Part shown: piece after piece, positions 33,804-46,400 of the stretch
Position numbering within the stretch: position 1 is the stretch's first letter
Layout of the letters: every line of letters starts with the position of its first letter
Assembly: GCF_029168945.1 (NCBI RefSeq)
Contig: NC_083601.1
Span: 19,124,160-19,188,159, forward strand
Reading direction: 5' to 3'
Length of the DNA stretch: 64,000 nt
Source of the DNA: Cannabis sativa
Lineage: Eukaryota > Streptophyta > Magnoliopsida > Rosales > Cannabaceae
The notes under the pieces: model-generated
The model's input: only the letters and a program-made list of their open reading frames with translations
Databases searched by the model: none
Told to the model about the DNA's origin: nothing
Program-made: the position numbers and the translations under genes

Positions 33804-36800
33804 AAATACCCTATCCTCAGAGGCTCAGAAAGTCAAGCTTAGACAAGCAGTTCACCAAGTTTCTAGAAGTCTTCAAAAGACTTCACATTAACATTCCCTT
33901 TGCTGAAGCTTTAGAGCAGATGCCAAGTTATGTGAAGTTTATGAAGGAAATTTTGTCAAAGAAGAGGAAGATGGAGGATTATGAGACAGTGGCTCTAACT
34001 GAAGAGTGCAGCGCTATTCTACAGAAGAAACTCCCTCCAAAACTCAGAGATCCAGGGAGCTTCACTATTCCTTGTACTATTGGAAAAATTGAAGGAATAA
34101 ATGCACTATGTGATTTGGGAGCCAGTATAAACTTAATGCCTTTGTCAGTGTTTAAAAGACTGCAGCTGGGTGAAGCAAAGCCAACCACGGTAACTCTCAA
34201 ATTGGCGGATCGATCACTAGCTCATCCTAGAGGAGTCATTGAGGATGTGTTAGTTAAAGTTGACAAGTTCATCTTTCCAGCTGATTTCATTGTTCTAGAT
34301 ATGGAAGAAGACAACAATGTTCCTATCATCTTGGGGAGACCCTTCTTGGCAACAGGGAAAGCACTAATTGATGTCCAGGAAGGAGAGTTAAAGCTGAGGG
34401 TACAAGGAGATGAAGTTGTATTTAATGTACTCAAAGCAATGACTTACCCTACGTCTAGTGACAATTGTTTTGCAATTGATGTGGTGGACCAGTTGGTGGA
34501 GACAAAGACGCACATTGAAGACCCTCTTAATCTGACTTTGGTACAAGGGGAGGTGGGGGAACAAGACGGTAAGGAAGCTTATGAGTATGCTATGTGGCTC
34601 GACTCTTATGGACCGTTGAATAGAAGATACTATGAAGAGTTAGGAGTCATACCAACAAAGCCTACCCCATCTACTGAAAAGCCTCCTCAACTAGAGTTAA
34701 AAGTCCTACCGGATCATCTCAGGTATGAATATTTGGGAGAAAATAAGACACTTTCTTTCATTGTGGCATCTTCCCTATCTTCTTTAGAGACAGACAAGCT
34801 ATTACGGGTTCTAAGGAAGCATAAGAAAGCCATTGGATGGACTTTAGCAGACATTAAAGGGATCAGCCCCTCAACTGTAATGCATAGAATCTTAATGGAG
34901 GAAGGAGTGAAGCCTACCATCGATGCACAACGAAGATTAAATCCACCAATGAAGGAGGTTGTTAGAAAAGAAGTCTTAAAGTGGTTAGATTCTGGGGTAG
35001 CGTATACTATTTCAGACAGTAAATGGGTAAGTCCAGTCCAGGTTGTTCCAAAGAAAGGAGGGATGACGGTGGTGAAGAATGAAAAGAATGAACTCATACC
35101 AACCAGAACTGTCACAGGATGGAGAATTTGCATAGACTACCGGAAACTCAACAAAGCCACGAGAAAAGATCACTTTCCACTCCCATTCATTGACCAGATG
35201 TTAGACAAGTTGGCAGGCCAAGAGTACTACTGTTTCCTTGATGGGTACTCAGGGTATCACCAAATAGCTATAGCACTGGAAGATCAAGAGAAAACGACAT
35301 TCACATGTCCATATGGTACTTTTGCTTTTCGACGAATGCCATTTGGGCTGTGTAATGCTCCAGCAACATTCCAGAGGTGTATGATGGCCATATTTTCAGA
35401 TCTAATAGAAAAATGCATCGAGGTGTTTATGGATGATTTTTCAGTATTTTGTTCATCGTTTGACCAATGTTTAAGCAACTTGGAATTGGTATTAACAAGG
35501 TGTGAAGATTCTAATTTGGTGTTGAACTGGGAAAAATGCCATTTCATGGTTACGAAAGGAATAGTGTTAGGACATAAGATCTCGAAAGAAGGTATTGAGG
35601 TTGACAGAGGCAAAGTATGTACAATTGAGAACTTGCCTGCTCCAGTTTCAGTTAAGGGAGTTTGAAGCTTTTTGGGTCATGCCGGGTTCTACAGAAGATT
35701 ATCAAAGACTTCTCCAAAATTGCCAAACCTTTATCTAATCTTCTCGCTAGTGGAGTACCTTTTGAATTTGGGAAAGATTGTCTTGAAGCATTCCAGATTC
35801 TCAAGGATAAGTTAATCTCAGCACCGATCACGACTACACCAAACTGGGAATTACCTTTTGAAATCATGTGTGATGCAAGTGATTATGCGATTGGAGCAGT
35901 GTTGGGACAACGGGTTGACAAGGTATTCAGAACTATTTATTATGCAAGCAGGACCTTGAATGATGCTCAACTGAATTACGCTACTATAGAAAAAGAGATG
36001 CTGGCTATAGTGTTTGCATGTGACAAATTCCGGCCCTACTTGATTGGAAATAAAGTGATAGTGTATACAGATCATTCAACAATCAAGTACTTGATGACTA
36101 AGAAGGATGCCAAACCAAGACTAATTCGATGGGTTCTTCTTTTGCAAGAATTTGATCTAGAAATAAAAGATAAGAAGGGTACTGAGAATCTGGTAGCAGA
36201 TCACTTGTCAAGACTAGAGCTGGAAGAAAGTCAGAATACGAAAGAGGTACAAATAAATGAACAATTTCCTGATGAACAACTCTTTAGTGTGAGGGAAAGT
36301 CTAATGGTACCATGGTATGCTGATTATGTTAACTTCTTGGCTGCCAATATCACTCCTCCTGAGCTCTCTCGACAACAACTAAAGAAATTCTTTTCTGAGG
36401 TGAAACATTACTACTGGGAAGAGCCAATCCTCTACAAGCACTGTGCAGATCAGATAATAAGAAGATGTGTGCCTGAAGAGGAGATGTACTCTATTCTCAA
36501 TCACTGTCATGATCTACCATGTGGGGGACACTTCAGTGGAACTAGAACAACTGCCAAGGTGTTGCAAAGCGGATTCTTTTGGCCAACACTTTTCAAAGAT
36601 GCTAGTACTTTTGTGAAGGCATGTGATCGTTGTCAGCGTATAGGAAACATCTCAAGGAGAAACGAAATGCCTTTGACAGGAATCTTGGAAGTAGAATTGT
36701 TTGATGTATGGGGGATAGACTTCATGGGTCCTTTTCCTTCATCATTTAGCAATCTATACATTTTATTAGCTGTGGATTACGTATCAAAATGGGTGGAAGC

Positions 36801-37593
36801 TGCAGCAACACCAGCTAATGATGGAAAAATAGTTCTTTGGTTCCTTCAAAAGAATATATTCACGCGGTTTGGTACTCCCCGAGCAATCATAAGCGATGAA
36901 GGGAGTCACTTCTGCAACAAACAGTTCGAAGCACTCCTTTCGAAATATGGTGTTCGTCATAGAACTGCTCTACCTTATCATCCGCAAAGTAATGGCCAAG
37001 CTGAGATTTCTAATCGGGAAATAAAGACGATTCTGGAGAAAACGGTGCAGAGATCAAGGAAAGATTGGTCAAGAAAGTTGGATGACACATTGTGGGCCAA
37101 TAGAACAGCGTTCAAAACGCCAATCGGGATGTCACCATATCGGTTGGTGTTTGGAAGGGCTTGCCATCTACCGGTGGAGTTAGAACACAAAGCTTATTGG
37201 GCAATGAAAACTCTGAACATGGATTTAAAGGCTGCTGGACAGAAAAGATTACTACAGCTGGATGAGTTGGAGGAATTTTGGAACGAAGCTTATGAGAACG
37301 CTAAAATTTACAAGGAAAGAACTAAAAGGTGGCATGACCGAAACTTAGTCCGAAAGGAGTTTCAACCTGGGCAACAAGTTCTACTTTTCAACTCAAGACT
37401 AAAGTTGTTTCCTGGTAAATTGAAGTCAAGGTGGTCGGGGCCATTTACAGTGATCAAGGTGTTTCCTTATGGAGCAGTGGAACTGAAAGGTGAAGGCCCT
37501 AATACTTTCAAAGTGAATGGGCAGCGGTTAAAGCTCTACTTGGGAGGTCAATTTGATCAAGCCAAGTCCGCCATGATTCTGGCGCCACTATGA
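33800..37593 (+). pseudogene. pol: Pol of the Athila-type element (broken)
   Basis: The frame changes between gag and pol near 33800. Protease has CDLGASINLMPL (D at 34112) and VPIILGRPFL. RT shows RICIDYRKLNKA and the catalytic VFMDDF (35423-35440). A TGA at 35663 and a 1-base deletion near 35700 break RT from RNase H. RNase H has [14 protein letters not shown] (D at 35872), [11 protein letters not shown] and [11 protein letters not shown]. Integrase has the HHCC zinc finger (36498-36633, ending CDRCQR), and the triad D 36718, D 36895, E 37003, a DD35E spacing. [21 protein letters not shown] segment near the end is usual for Athila integrases. The last stop is at 37591. Apart from the break at 35663-35700 it is intact, so decay is modest. 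Confidence 0.9.
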
Positions 37594-38535
37594 AGAACTC
37601 GATCAACGTCTAGCTGTGCGACGATAAAGGCAGCGCTAATTGGGAGGCAACCCAAGTGTTCTTTATGATTTAGTTGAACTCTTTTATGTTTTAGTGTTAT
37701 TTTCTTTTTTTTTGTTCTGTTTAGTTTTGTTTAGAAAACTTGTAAAACAATTTTTAGTTTTGGTGTTATTTATGTATTGCATAAAAAAAAAAGTATTTTT
37801 TTTGGGGATTCGCCCAGTGGCCGCGGCCAGCTGAACAGCCGTCGCGGCCATTTAAGCATTACAGAGAGGTGATTTTTTCACACTTATCTGGCCGCGGCGA
37901 GGGGACATGCCGCCGCGCCCATTTAAGAGTTACAGAAAGTCCTTTTTTTCTCGGAATTTGGCCGCGGCGAGAATGGTCTGACGCGTTTAAAAAGGGGAAC
38001 CCATTACATAATTTCAAATCACTCCCATTCAAATCCCTAACCACCACCTTCGAAAATACCTCTCCAAACACCATTTTTTTCTTCTTCAAATCCCCTCCAA
38101 AACCCTTTTTCTTCAAATCTCACCTTAAATATTCATCCCAAATCATCCTACACCCTTATTTCTCTCATCAATCACCCATTCCCACTCAAAATCAACCCCA
38201 AATCCCTAAAACCTCACCCAAAAATTTCAAAAACCCTTATTCATCTTCTTCTTTCTCAAGAACTTCAAGCTTTCTACAATGGAGGATGATTAAAGGAGGA
38301 TTCTCATTGAGGTATTGATAATAAGACTCCCTAGCAAATTTTTATTGAAGAATTTGTGAATTGTTGGATAGTTTTGGATAGTTTGTTGGATATTTGGGAT
38401 TTTTGCTATATACATTGTTCAAATTGTTTGTGTGAGTAGAATTGGGATTGATTGTGAGGGAATTAATTCCCGGGAAGTGAATTTTTAAAGGGAAATGCTG
38501 CCGAAATTTTAAAAAAATATTGAAAGTTAGAAAAT
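37594..38535 (+). other. Spacer between pol and the env-position ORF
   Basis: Holds a GGGAGGCAACCCAAG segment common after Athila pol (37640), T-rich tracts, the GC module (37815-37975) and a C/T-rich, A-rich stretch (38020-38260). Small ORFs at 37640 and 37869 have no known domain. A subgenomic or spliced leader for the next ORF could lie here but nothing proves it. Confidence 0.6.
37815..37975. repeat. Internal copy of the LTR GC module, two ~69-bp tandem units
   Basis: Two units, each made of CCATTTAAG(C/A)..TACAGA..AG, a T-rich gap and TGGCCGCGGCGAG, start near 37844 and 37913. They match the LTR module at 31160-31245 in order and spacing. Mutated CG sites (GTCGCGG, GCCGCGCCC) suggest age similar to the LTR copies. 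Confidence 0.7.
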
Positions 38536-39721
38536 TTGGGTGACATGGGTCCAAAAAGGTCAAGAGTGAGTGAAGAAGGGGGAGCTTCATCATCCAATCC
38601 ACCTAGGGGTCGCTCTAATCTTGATAGAGTGAGGTTTACCAACATGGATGCCCAAGAGCGGTTTTTGAAATTGAAAGATAGGGCATTCATTGAAGATAGA
38701 GGGATAGACATTGTAAACCTGAGTCAAACTGCAAACATTCCTCCTGCATTTGCATCTATTAGAGATCAAATTTTAAATAGGCAGTGGACTAAGTTCGTGG
38801 ATGTCACTGAGCGTAGTAACCAAACTCTAGCTTTAGAATTTTTAGCCAACTGGCCTCAAAGAGAGGATGACAAAGTAAGAGTTAGGGGGGGCTAGAGTGC
38901 CTGCTTCCACAGCTGCCATTCATGCTCTTTACGAGCTACCAACTTTCACTGTAGAGCAGCAACCCTTGAAACAGCAATTTCGGGAAAGGAGTTTGAATTA
39001 TGTGGATATTGCTGAAACTCTAGGGTATCTTGGCCTGAGGTTCCATGAGCTTGCTGGAGAACCATATCAATTGTACCGGTGTGAACTCAACCCAGTAGCC
39101 AAGGCATGGCTTTACTTTGTTAGTGCAAGGTTGCTCCCGAACAAACACTTTTCGGATGCTCAAATAGACAGGATTAAATGGGTTTATGGAAATATGAAAG
39201 GTTATAATTTGAATGTGGGGGATATTATTCGAGTAACATTTGACATCATGGTTGAGGGGTCTTCTGGTGGAGGACTTGGGCTTGCTGGGATTATCACTGA
39301 CCTTTGTGAGAAACATGGCGTACCGCAGTACTCATATGATACCAAGGCGTCGCCACAACGCAGTATTAACTTGTCCACTGTTCTTCGCCTCAAACCTCCT
39401 CACCCTTATAGTCAACCGCCAGTTCAGAGAGATCCTCCTGCAAGAGAACAAGAGGAGCATGAGGACATTGAACCACCACGTCTTGCCGGGTCTCTCGACC
39501 CAGCCATGCAGTACACTCACGATCAGCTGAATTATCTGATTCAGCAGAACATGAACATGCAGAATTACATGGCCCAACAGAGTGTTTTTGATGAGCAGCA
39601 AGTGGCCCAACTGAACGCACTTGTCACGAGGATGAATGTCGGTGTGGATGATCCTAATTACTTTGCAATGCCACCCCGCTTCAACCCTTATGACCAGCCA
39701 CCACCGCCAAACCCCTTCTGA
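38536..39721 (+). pseudogene. Third ORF of the Athila-type element (env position), frameshifted
   Basis: Starts at ATG 38536 (MGPKRSRVSEEGG...) and is open to the G7 run at 38885-38891, where a 1-base change shifts it; the second part (38897-39721) continues to a TGA. Together about 390 codons. The text resembles the plant-transposon-type protein found in the env position of many Athila copies: an RFLKLKDRAFIEDRGID-like N-terminal block, NVGDIIRVTFDI and an LCEKHGVP motif. The C-terminus is Pro/Gln-rich, with a heptad-like NYLIQQNMNMQNYMAQQ segment. I see neither a signal peptide nor a clear membrane segment, so a true envelope function is not supported. Confidence 0.75.
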
Positions 39722-41006
39722 GGGGCTCAGGTAAGTTTCTCTCACCTTGGTTTATTTTCACACATTGGGGACAATGTGCATCTTTAGTTTGGGGGGAGAG
39801 ACTTAAATTTTTTTCAGTTTATTTGTTTTCGTTAATTAGTTTCTTTTTTTTTTTAGTTTTTTGTTTTAGTCATGTGTTGATAGCTAAATTGAAAGATGGA
39901 TTGAACCACTGTTATTCACTTGTGCAATGGATTAACACATAACTGTGTGCTTGATTTGCAACTGCTTGAATTAAGTTGGATGTATGTTAGGAGGTTGTTC
40001 ATGTAGATATAAAACATTTGTTCTTGACGCATATCACTTCTGTTCTATTTGGTTTGTGGAATGATTGACTGTACATGAAATAGAATTTGTTTGACATACT
40101 TTCTTGAAGCGAAATCCTTGATAATTTTTGTTTGGAAAGTGATTTAGGCAAGTTTTCTTTGGACCGATTGAGCCTTTCAAGCCTACCTGGAAATTTTACC
40201 ATAGTATACCCAAAGTTGAGCCTTAACCTATTTTAAAAATTTCTCACCACTTACCTAAGCTAAACTCATTATCCTTAACTCTTTCCACTCTAAACATACC
40301 TTATCATGCCATGAGCCTTTAAGCAAGTTTGGGGGGATAAATTGTTGTAAGTGGAGAAATAAAGTGTATTAGTGAGTGATTGAAAAAAAAAAGTATTGTG
40401 TGTTGTGCCTCTAGTAAAAAAATAATAGAAGAAAAAAAAAAGAAAATATGTAATAATGTCTTCTTGAGAAAAAAAAAACTAAGAAAAATATGAGGCACAT
40501 AGGAAAAAATAAGCAATCTCTTACTACTGTTTTTGGGATATATGGAAGAAAAGAAAGAAAAATAAATGTGGGGCTTGCTTGGTCAATAGTTCTTATGGTA
40601 TAGTGTAGCTTAAATGACTTGTCACCTACCCATGTACCTAAGCCACGTGATGATAACCGAAAAAGACCTATTGATTCCAAAGAGAAATTTGTCAACATTA
40701 GTAGAGAGATGTATGTCATTCCAACTTATTGATCATGTGTTAGTGGAATGTCGGGAAGTTTAGAACGGTTGTGATATGGACGGCAATTGCGATGTTTTGT
40801 GTTTGTATGAATTGCTTACTTGTAAATTGTACATCCAAATTAGTTCTTAGAGTTGGCAAGTTGAAATTCTGGTTATTGATGGCTTGAAGTTGTGCAGGTG
40901 GTGGTAGCAGTTCAATCGTCGGGAAGTTTAGTTATCTTTGTTTGTTTGTTTTTAGTTTAAGTCTTAGTTTACTCGGGGGCGAGTAAAGAGTCAGTCTGGG
41001 GGAGTT
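39722..41006 (+). other. 3' untranslated region of the Athila-type element
   Basis: No coding potential. It has a GGGGACAATGTGCATC segment (39767) and G-rich purine tracts: TTTGGGGGGAGAGAC (39788), TTTGGGGGGATAA (40328) and CTGGGGGAGTTTG (40996). A stretch of A-rich runs lies at 40380-40560. The last G-tract precedes the 3' LTR and is the likely plus-strand primer. Long 3' UTRs of this type are usual in Athila. Confidence 0.75.
40995..41006 (+). other. Polypurine tract of the Athila-type element
   Basis: TCTGGGGGAGTT, immediately 5' of TGTTAGG at 41007. Confidence 0.75.
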
Positions 41007-42255
41007 TGTTAGGCTATTTTTAGCCTATGTTTTGGATCTATTTTATGTGCGTTTTTCGCTGTGTTGGGACAGAATTACGCCTGTTTTCTATGTTTTCAGG
41101 TTCTTTGGAATAAAAGAGGTCTCGGATGCAAAAATTCAATAAAAGACGAGCTGAGCCAAGGAAAACACAATTTTTGAAGAATTGTGCATATTTGGCCGCA
41201 GCTAGACACAGCTTGGCCGCGGATAGATCACGAAATTTAATGAGAAATCCTGGAGCTACAGTCGTCGCGGCGAGGGGGAGTGTCGCCGCAGCCATTTAAG
41301 AGATACAGAGAGGTGCTTAATTTGCCATTATCTCGCCGCGGCGAGAGGAAGCTTGGCCGCGGCGAGATCCCGTACGGACCAAGGGAAATTTTGTCCATCG
41401 AACCCTAAAAATTAGATATAAATAGAAAACTGCGATTGAAAGTCTAGGGAAGCAATTTGGAACCCTAAAATACAGTAGAGAGCGGCAGGAAGAGCATAGA
41501 GATTGAAGTGAAGATCCAGAATTCATCCACCAACAGTTCTTTTCTTTATTCCTCGTTAATTTCTTTATGTTGAATATTGCTTTAGGAATGGTTATGGATT
41601 TGTTTCTGAACTAAATTTCTCATTTAGGGAGGATGATGATTGTTGTTTAATGTTTGCCTAGTTAATGTTTAATTACCATTCCTTCATTCTTGTTTGTGAA
41701 ATTATCTTAATTCGCGTTTAATTTCATGTTTAAGATTGATCACCTTGTGCATGCTTTACGATCTCAATTCGAAATCTGAAAAAGTGAGAATTGAGAATGC
41801 AAAAATTGGGATATCGATGTTCTATGTGAAACGAGAGTATTTACATGACTTATGTGACGAATAGATTATTACTTAATGCTGATTTCATGTTAGTTTAATG
41901 AAGGAATTAATTAGATAATATGAGATTTAGAATCTAGAAGATCTGAAAAGAGCTAGGTTATTTTATAATCTGACATTCACTTCAAGAATAGGATAGTAAT
42001 TAAGCATTAACGATTTGGGTAAACAACAACAGGATTCTCCTCCCCATCATCTCATCTTGCTTAATCTTTAACTGTGTTTTACGTTTTCTGAATTACTTTA
42101 CTTTTCTTAAATCATAATTGTTTTTGATTTGCCAAATAGAATTATAAGTATAGTTTAGTGGTATTTAATCCAATTCCCTGTGGGATCGACCTCACCTGTG
42201 TGAGTTTTACTACTTGATTGCGTATACTTGCGTAGTGTTTATAAATTTTGCAACA
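41007..42255 (+). mobile_element. 3' LTR of the Athila-type element (1249 bp)
   Basis: The same length and ends as the 5' LTR. Several of its differences in the GC patch are C-to-T or G-to-A at CG sites (for example GCCGCAGC at 41195 and GTCGTCGCGG at 41261), consistent with methylation decay. TATAAAT lies at 41417-41423. The antisense ORF at 41038-41295 is the counterpart of that in the 5' LTR and not a gene. Confidence 0.93.
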
Positions 42256-43435
42256 ATCACTATTATCGTAAAGAACTCAATGAACCCCTTTGCACTAGGG
42301 TTATACAGAGTGACACCCTACAATTCGTAGTACTCACACTATCACTGGCGGTGTTTATGGATCCCGTGACACATAGTATCTAATCAAGTTAGCTATGGTG
42401 TACCGGGGTCACTATTCTCGTAAAGTACTCACTGAACCCCTTCGAGCTAGGGCTGTACAGAGTGACACTCAACCATTCGTAGTACTCACACTATCACTGG
42501 CAGTGTTTATGGGTCCCGTGACACATAGTATGCAGTCAAGTTAGCTGTGGTGTACCGGAGTCACTATTCTCGTAAAGAACTCACTGAACCCCTTCGATCT
42601 AGGGTTGTACAGAGTGACAAACAACCATTCGTAGTACTCACACTATCAGTGGCGATGTTTATGGGTCCCGTGACACATAGTATGTAATCAAGTTAGCTGT
42701 GGTGTACTAAAGTCATTATTCTCGTAAAGAACTCACTGAACCCTTTCGAGCTAGGGTTGTAAAGAGTGACACTCAACCATTCGTAGGACTCACACTATCA
42801 CTGGCGGTGTTTATGGGTCCCGTGACACATAGTATGTAATAAAGTTTGCTGTGGTGTACCGGAGTCACTATTCTCGTAAAGAACTCACTGAACCCCTTCG
42901 AGCTAGGGTTGTACAGAGTGACACTCAACCATTCAGTGGCGGTGTTTATGGGTCCCGTGACACATAGTACGTAATCAAGTTAGCTGTGGTGTACCGGAGT
43001 CACTCTTCTCGTAAAAAAACACTGAACCCCTTCGAGCTAGGGTGGTACAGATTGACACTCAACCATTCGTAGTACTCACACTATCACTGGAGGTGTTTAT
43101 GGGTCCCGTGACGCATAGTATGTAATCAAGTTAGCTATGGTGTACCGGAGTCACTATTCTCGTAAAGAACTCACTGAACCCCTTCGAGCTAGTGTTGTAC
43201 AGAGTGACACTCAACCATTCGTAGTACTCACACTATCAGTGGCGGTGTTTATGGGTCCCGTGACACATACTATGTAATCAAGTTAGCTGTGGTGTACTGG
43301 AGTCACTATTCTCGTAAAAAACTCACTGAACCCCTTCGAGCTAGGGTTGTACAGATTGACACTCAACCATTCGTAGTACTCACACTATCACTGGCGGTGT
43401 TTATGGATCTTGTGACACATAGTATGTAATCAAGT

Positions 43436-46400
43436 TAGCTGTGGTGTACCGGAGTCACTATTCTCGTAAAGAACTCACTGAACCCCTTCGATCTAGGGTT
43501 GTATAGAGTGACACTCAACCATTCGTAGTACTCACACTATCACTGGCGTTGTTTATGGGTCCCGTGACACATAGTACGTAATCAAGTTAGTTGTGGTGTA
43601 CTAAAGTCATTAGTCTGGTAAAGAACTCACTGAACACCTTCGAGCTAGGGTTGTAAAGAGTGGCACTCAACCATTCGTAGGACTCACACTATCACTGGCG
43701 GTGTTTATGGGTCCCGTGACACACAGTATGTAATAAAGTTTGCTGTGGTGTACCGGAGTCACTATTCTCGTAAAGAACTCACTGAACCCCTTCGAGCTAG
43801 GGTTCTACAGAGTGACACTCAACCATTCGTAGTACTCACAATATCAGTGGCGGTGTTTATGGGTCCCGTGACACTAGTATGTAATCAACTTAGCTGTGGT
43901 GTAACGGAGTCACTATTCTCGTAAAGAACTCACTGAACCATTTCGAGCTAGGGTTCTGAAGAGTGACACTCAACCATTCGTAGTAGTCACACTATCATTG
44001 GCGGTGTTAATGGGTCGCGTGACACATATGATGTAATCAAGTTAGCTGTGGTATACCGGACTCACTATTCTCCTAACGAACTCACTGAACCCCTTCGAGC
44101 TACGTTTGTACATACAGAGTGACACTAAACCATTCGTAGTACTCACACTATCACTTGCGGTGTTTATTGGTCCCGTGAAACATAGTATGTAATCAAGTTA
44201 TTTGTGGTGTACTGGAGTCACTATTCTCGTAAAGAACTGACTGAACCCCTTCGAGCTAGGGTTGTACAGAGTGATAATCAACCATACGTAGTACTCACAC
44301 TATCACTGGCGATGTTTATGGGTCCCGTGACACATAGTATGTAAAGTTAGCTGTGGTGTACCGGAGTCACTATTATTGTAAAGAACTCAATGAACCCCTT
44401 CGCACTAGGGTTCTACAGAGTGACACTCTACAATTCGCAGTTTTCACACTATCAATAGCGGTGTTTATGGATCCCGTGACACATAGTATCTAATCAAGTT
44501 AGCTGTGCTGTACCGGGGTCACTATTCTCGTAAAGTACTCACTAAACCCCTTCGAGCTAGGGTTGTACAGAGTGACACTCAACCATTCGTAGTACTCACA
44601 CTATCACTTGCAGTGTTTATGGGTCCCGTGACACATAGAATGTAATCAAGTTAGTTGTGGTGTACCGGAGTCACTATTCTCGTAAAGAACTCACTGAACC
44701 CCATCGATCTAGGGCTGTACAGAGTGACACTCAACCATTCGTAGTACTCACACTATCATTGGCGATGTTTATGGGTCCCGTGACACATAGTATGTAATCA
44801 AGTTAGCTGTGGTGTACTAAAGTCATTATTCTCGTAAAGAACTCACTGAACCCCTTCGAGCTAGGGTTGTAAAGAGTGACACTCAACCATTTGTAGAACT
44901 CACACTATCACTGGCGGTGTTTATGGGTCCCGTGACACATAGTATGTAATAAAGTTTGCTGTGGTGTACCGGAGTCACTATTCTCGTAAAGAACTCACTG
45001 AACCCCTTCGAGCTAGGGTTGTAGAGAGTGACACTCAACCATTCGTAGTACTCACACTATCAGTGGCGGTGTTTATGGGTCTCGTGACACATAGTATGTA
45101 ATCATGTTATCTGTGGTGTAGCGGAGTCACTATTCTCGTAAAGAACTCACTGAACCCCTTCGAGCTAGGGTTGCACAGATTGACACTCAACCATTCGTAG
45201 TACTCACACTATCAGTGGCGGTGTTTATGGGTCCCGTGACGCATAATATGTAATCAAGTTAGCTATGGTGTACCGGAGTCACTATTCTCGTAAACAACTC
45301 ACTGAACCCCTTCGAGCTAGTGTTGTACACAGTGACACTCAACCATTCATAGTACTCACATTATCAGTGGCAGTGTTTATGGGTCCCGTGACACATACTA
45401 TGTAATCAAGTTAGCTGTGGTGTACTGGAGTCACTATTCTCGTAAAGAACTCACTGAACCCCTTCGAGCTAGGGTTGTACAGATTGACAATCAACCATTC
45501 GAAGTACTCACACTATCACTGGCGGTGTTTATGGGTCCCGTGACACATAGTATGTAATCAAGTTATCTATGGTGTACAAGTGTCACTATTCTCGTAAAGA
45601 ACTCACTGAACCCCTTCGAGCTAGGTTGTACAGAGTGACACTCAACCATTCGTAGTACTCACACTATCACTGGCGGTGTTTATGGGTCCCGTGACACATA
45701 GTATGTAATCAAGTTAGGAGTGGTGTACCGGAGTCACTATTCTCGTAAAGAAATCACTGAATCCCTTCGAGCTAGGGTTCTGAAGAGTGACACTCAACCA
45801 TTCGTAGTAGTCAAGCTATCATTGGCGGTGTTTATGGGTCTCATGACACATAGTATGTAATGAAGTTAGCTGTGGTGTACCGGAGTCACTATTCTCCTAA
45901 CGAACTCATTGAACCCCTTCGAGCTAGGGTTGTACATACAGAGTGACACTCAACCATTCGTAGTACTCACACTGTCACAGGTGTTGTTTATCGGTCCCAT
46001 GACACATAGTAGGTAATCAAGCTAGCTGTGGTGTACCAGAGTCACTATTCTCGTAAAGAACTGAGTGAACCCCTTCGAGCTAGGGTTGTACAGAGTGACA
46101 CTCAACCATACGTAGTACTCCAACTATCACTGGCGGTGTTTATTGGTCCCGTGAAACATATAATATGTAATCAAGTTAGTTGTGGTGTACCGGAGTCAAT
46201 ATTCTCGTAAAGAACTCATTCAACCCCTTCGAGCTAGGGTTGTACAGAGTGACACTCAACCATTCGTAGTACTCACACTATCACTGGCGATGTTTATGGG
46301 TCCCGTGACACATAGTATGTAATCAAGTTTGCTGTGGTGTACCGGAGTCACTATTCTCGTAAAGAACTCACAAAACCCCTTCGAGCTAGGGTTGTACAGA

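Larger units (their letters stand above)
30884..42255 (+). mobile_element. Athila-type Ty3/gypsy element, structurally complete, coding-dead
   Basis: Two LTRs of 1249 bp bound an internal region with primer site, gag, pol, a third ORF in the env position and a polypurine tract. The flanks are GTCAC (30879-30883) and ATCAC (42256-42260), a 5-bp target duplication with one change, and the interrupted satellite monomer continues across it. A hand comparison of the LTRs gives about 31 substitutions plus two 1-bp indels, near 2.5 percent. The RT-linked D-L-G-A-S protease, the primer site, the long 3' untranslated region with G-rich purine tracts and the extra ORF all fit the Athila lineage. Confidence 0.92.

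Noticed and set aside
37869..38318. 149-aa ORF between pol and the env-position ORF as a separate gene
   Set aside because: Mostly Pro/Ser/Phe-rich translation of a C/T-rich tract with the GC module. No known domain, and overlapped by other chance frames.
40380..40560. A-rich runs as the tail of a LINE or processed pseudogene
   Set aside because: They are internal to the Athila-type 3' region, with no coding sequence upstream other than that element and no flanking direct repeats seen.
46028..46210. Identical 60-codon ORFs (46028, 50743, 52116, 56831; related at 14116 and 62903) as a repeated small gene
   Set aside because: They are satellite sequence read in one frame. Conservation reflects copying of the 4.7/6.1-kb segments, and other monomers have stops in the same frame.
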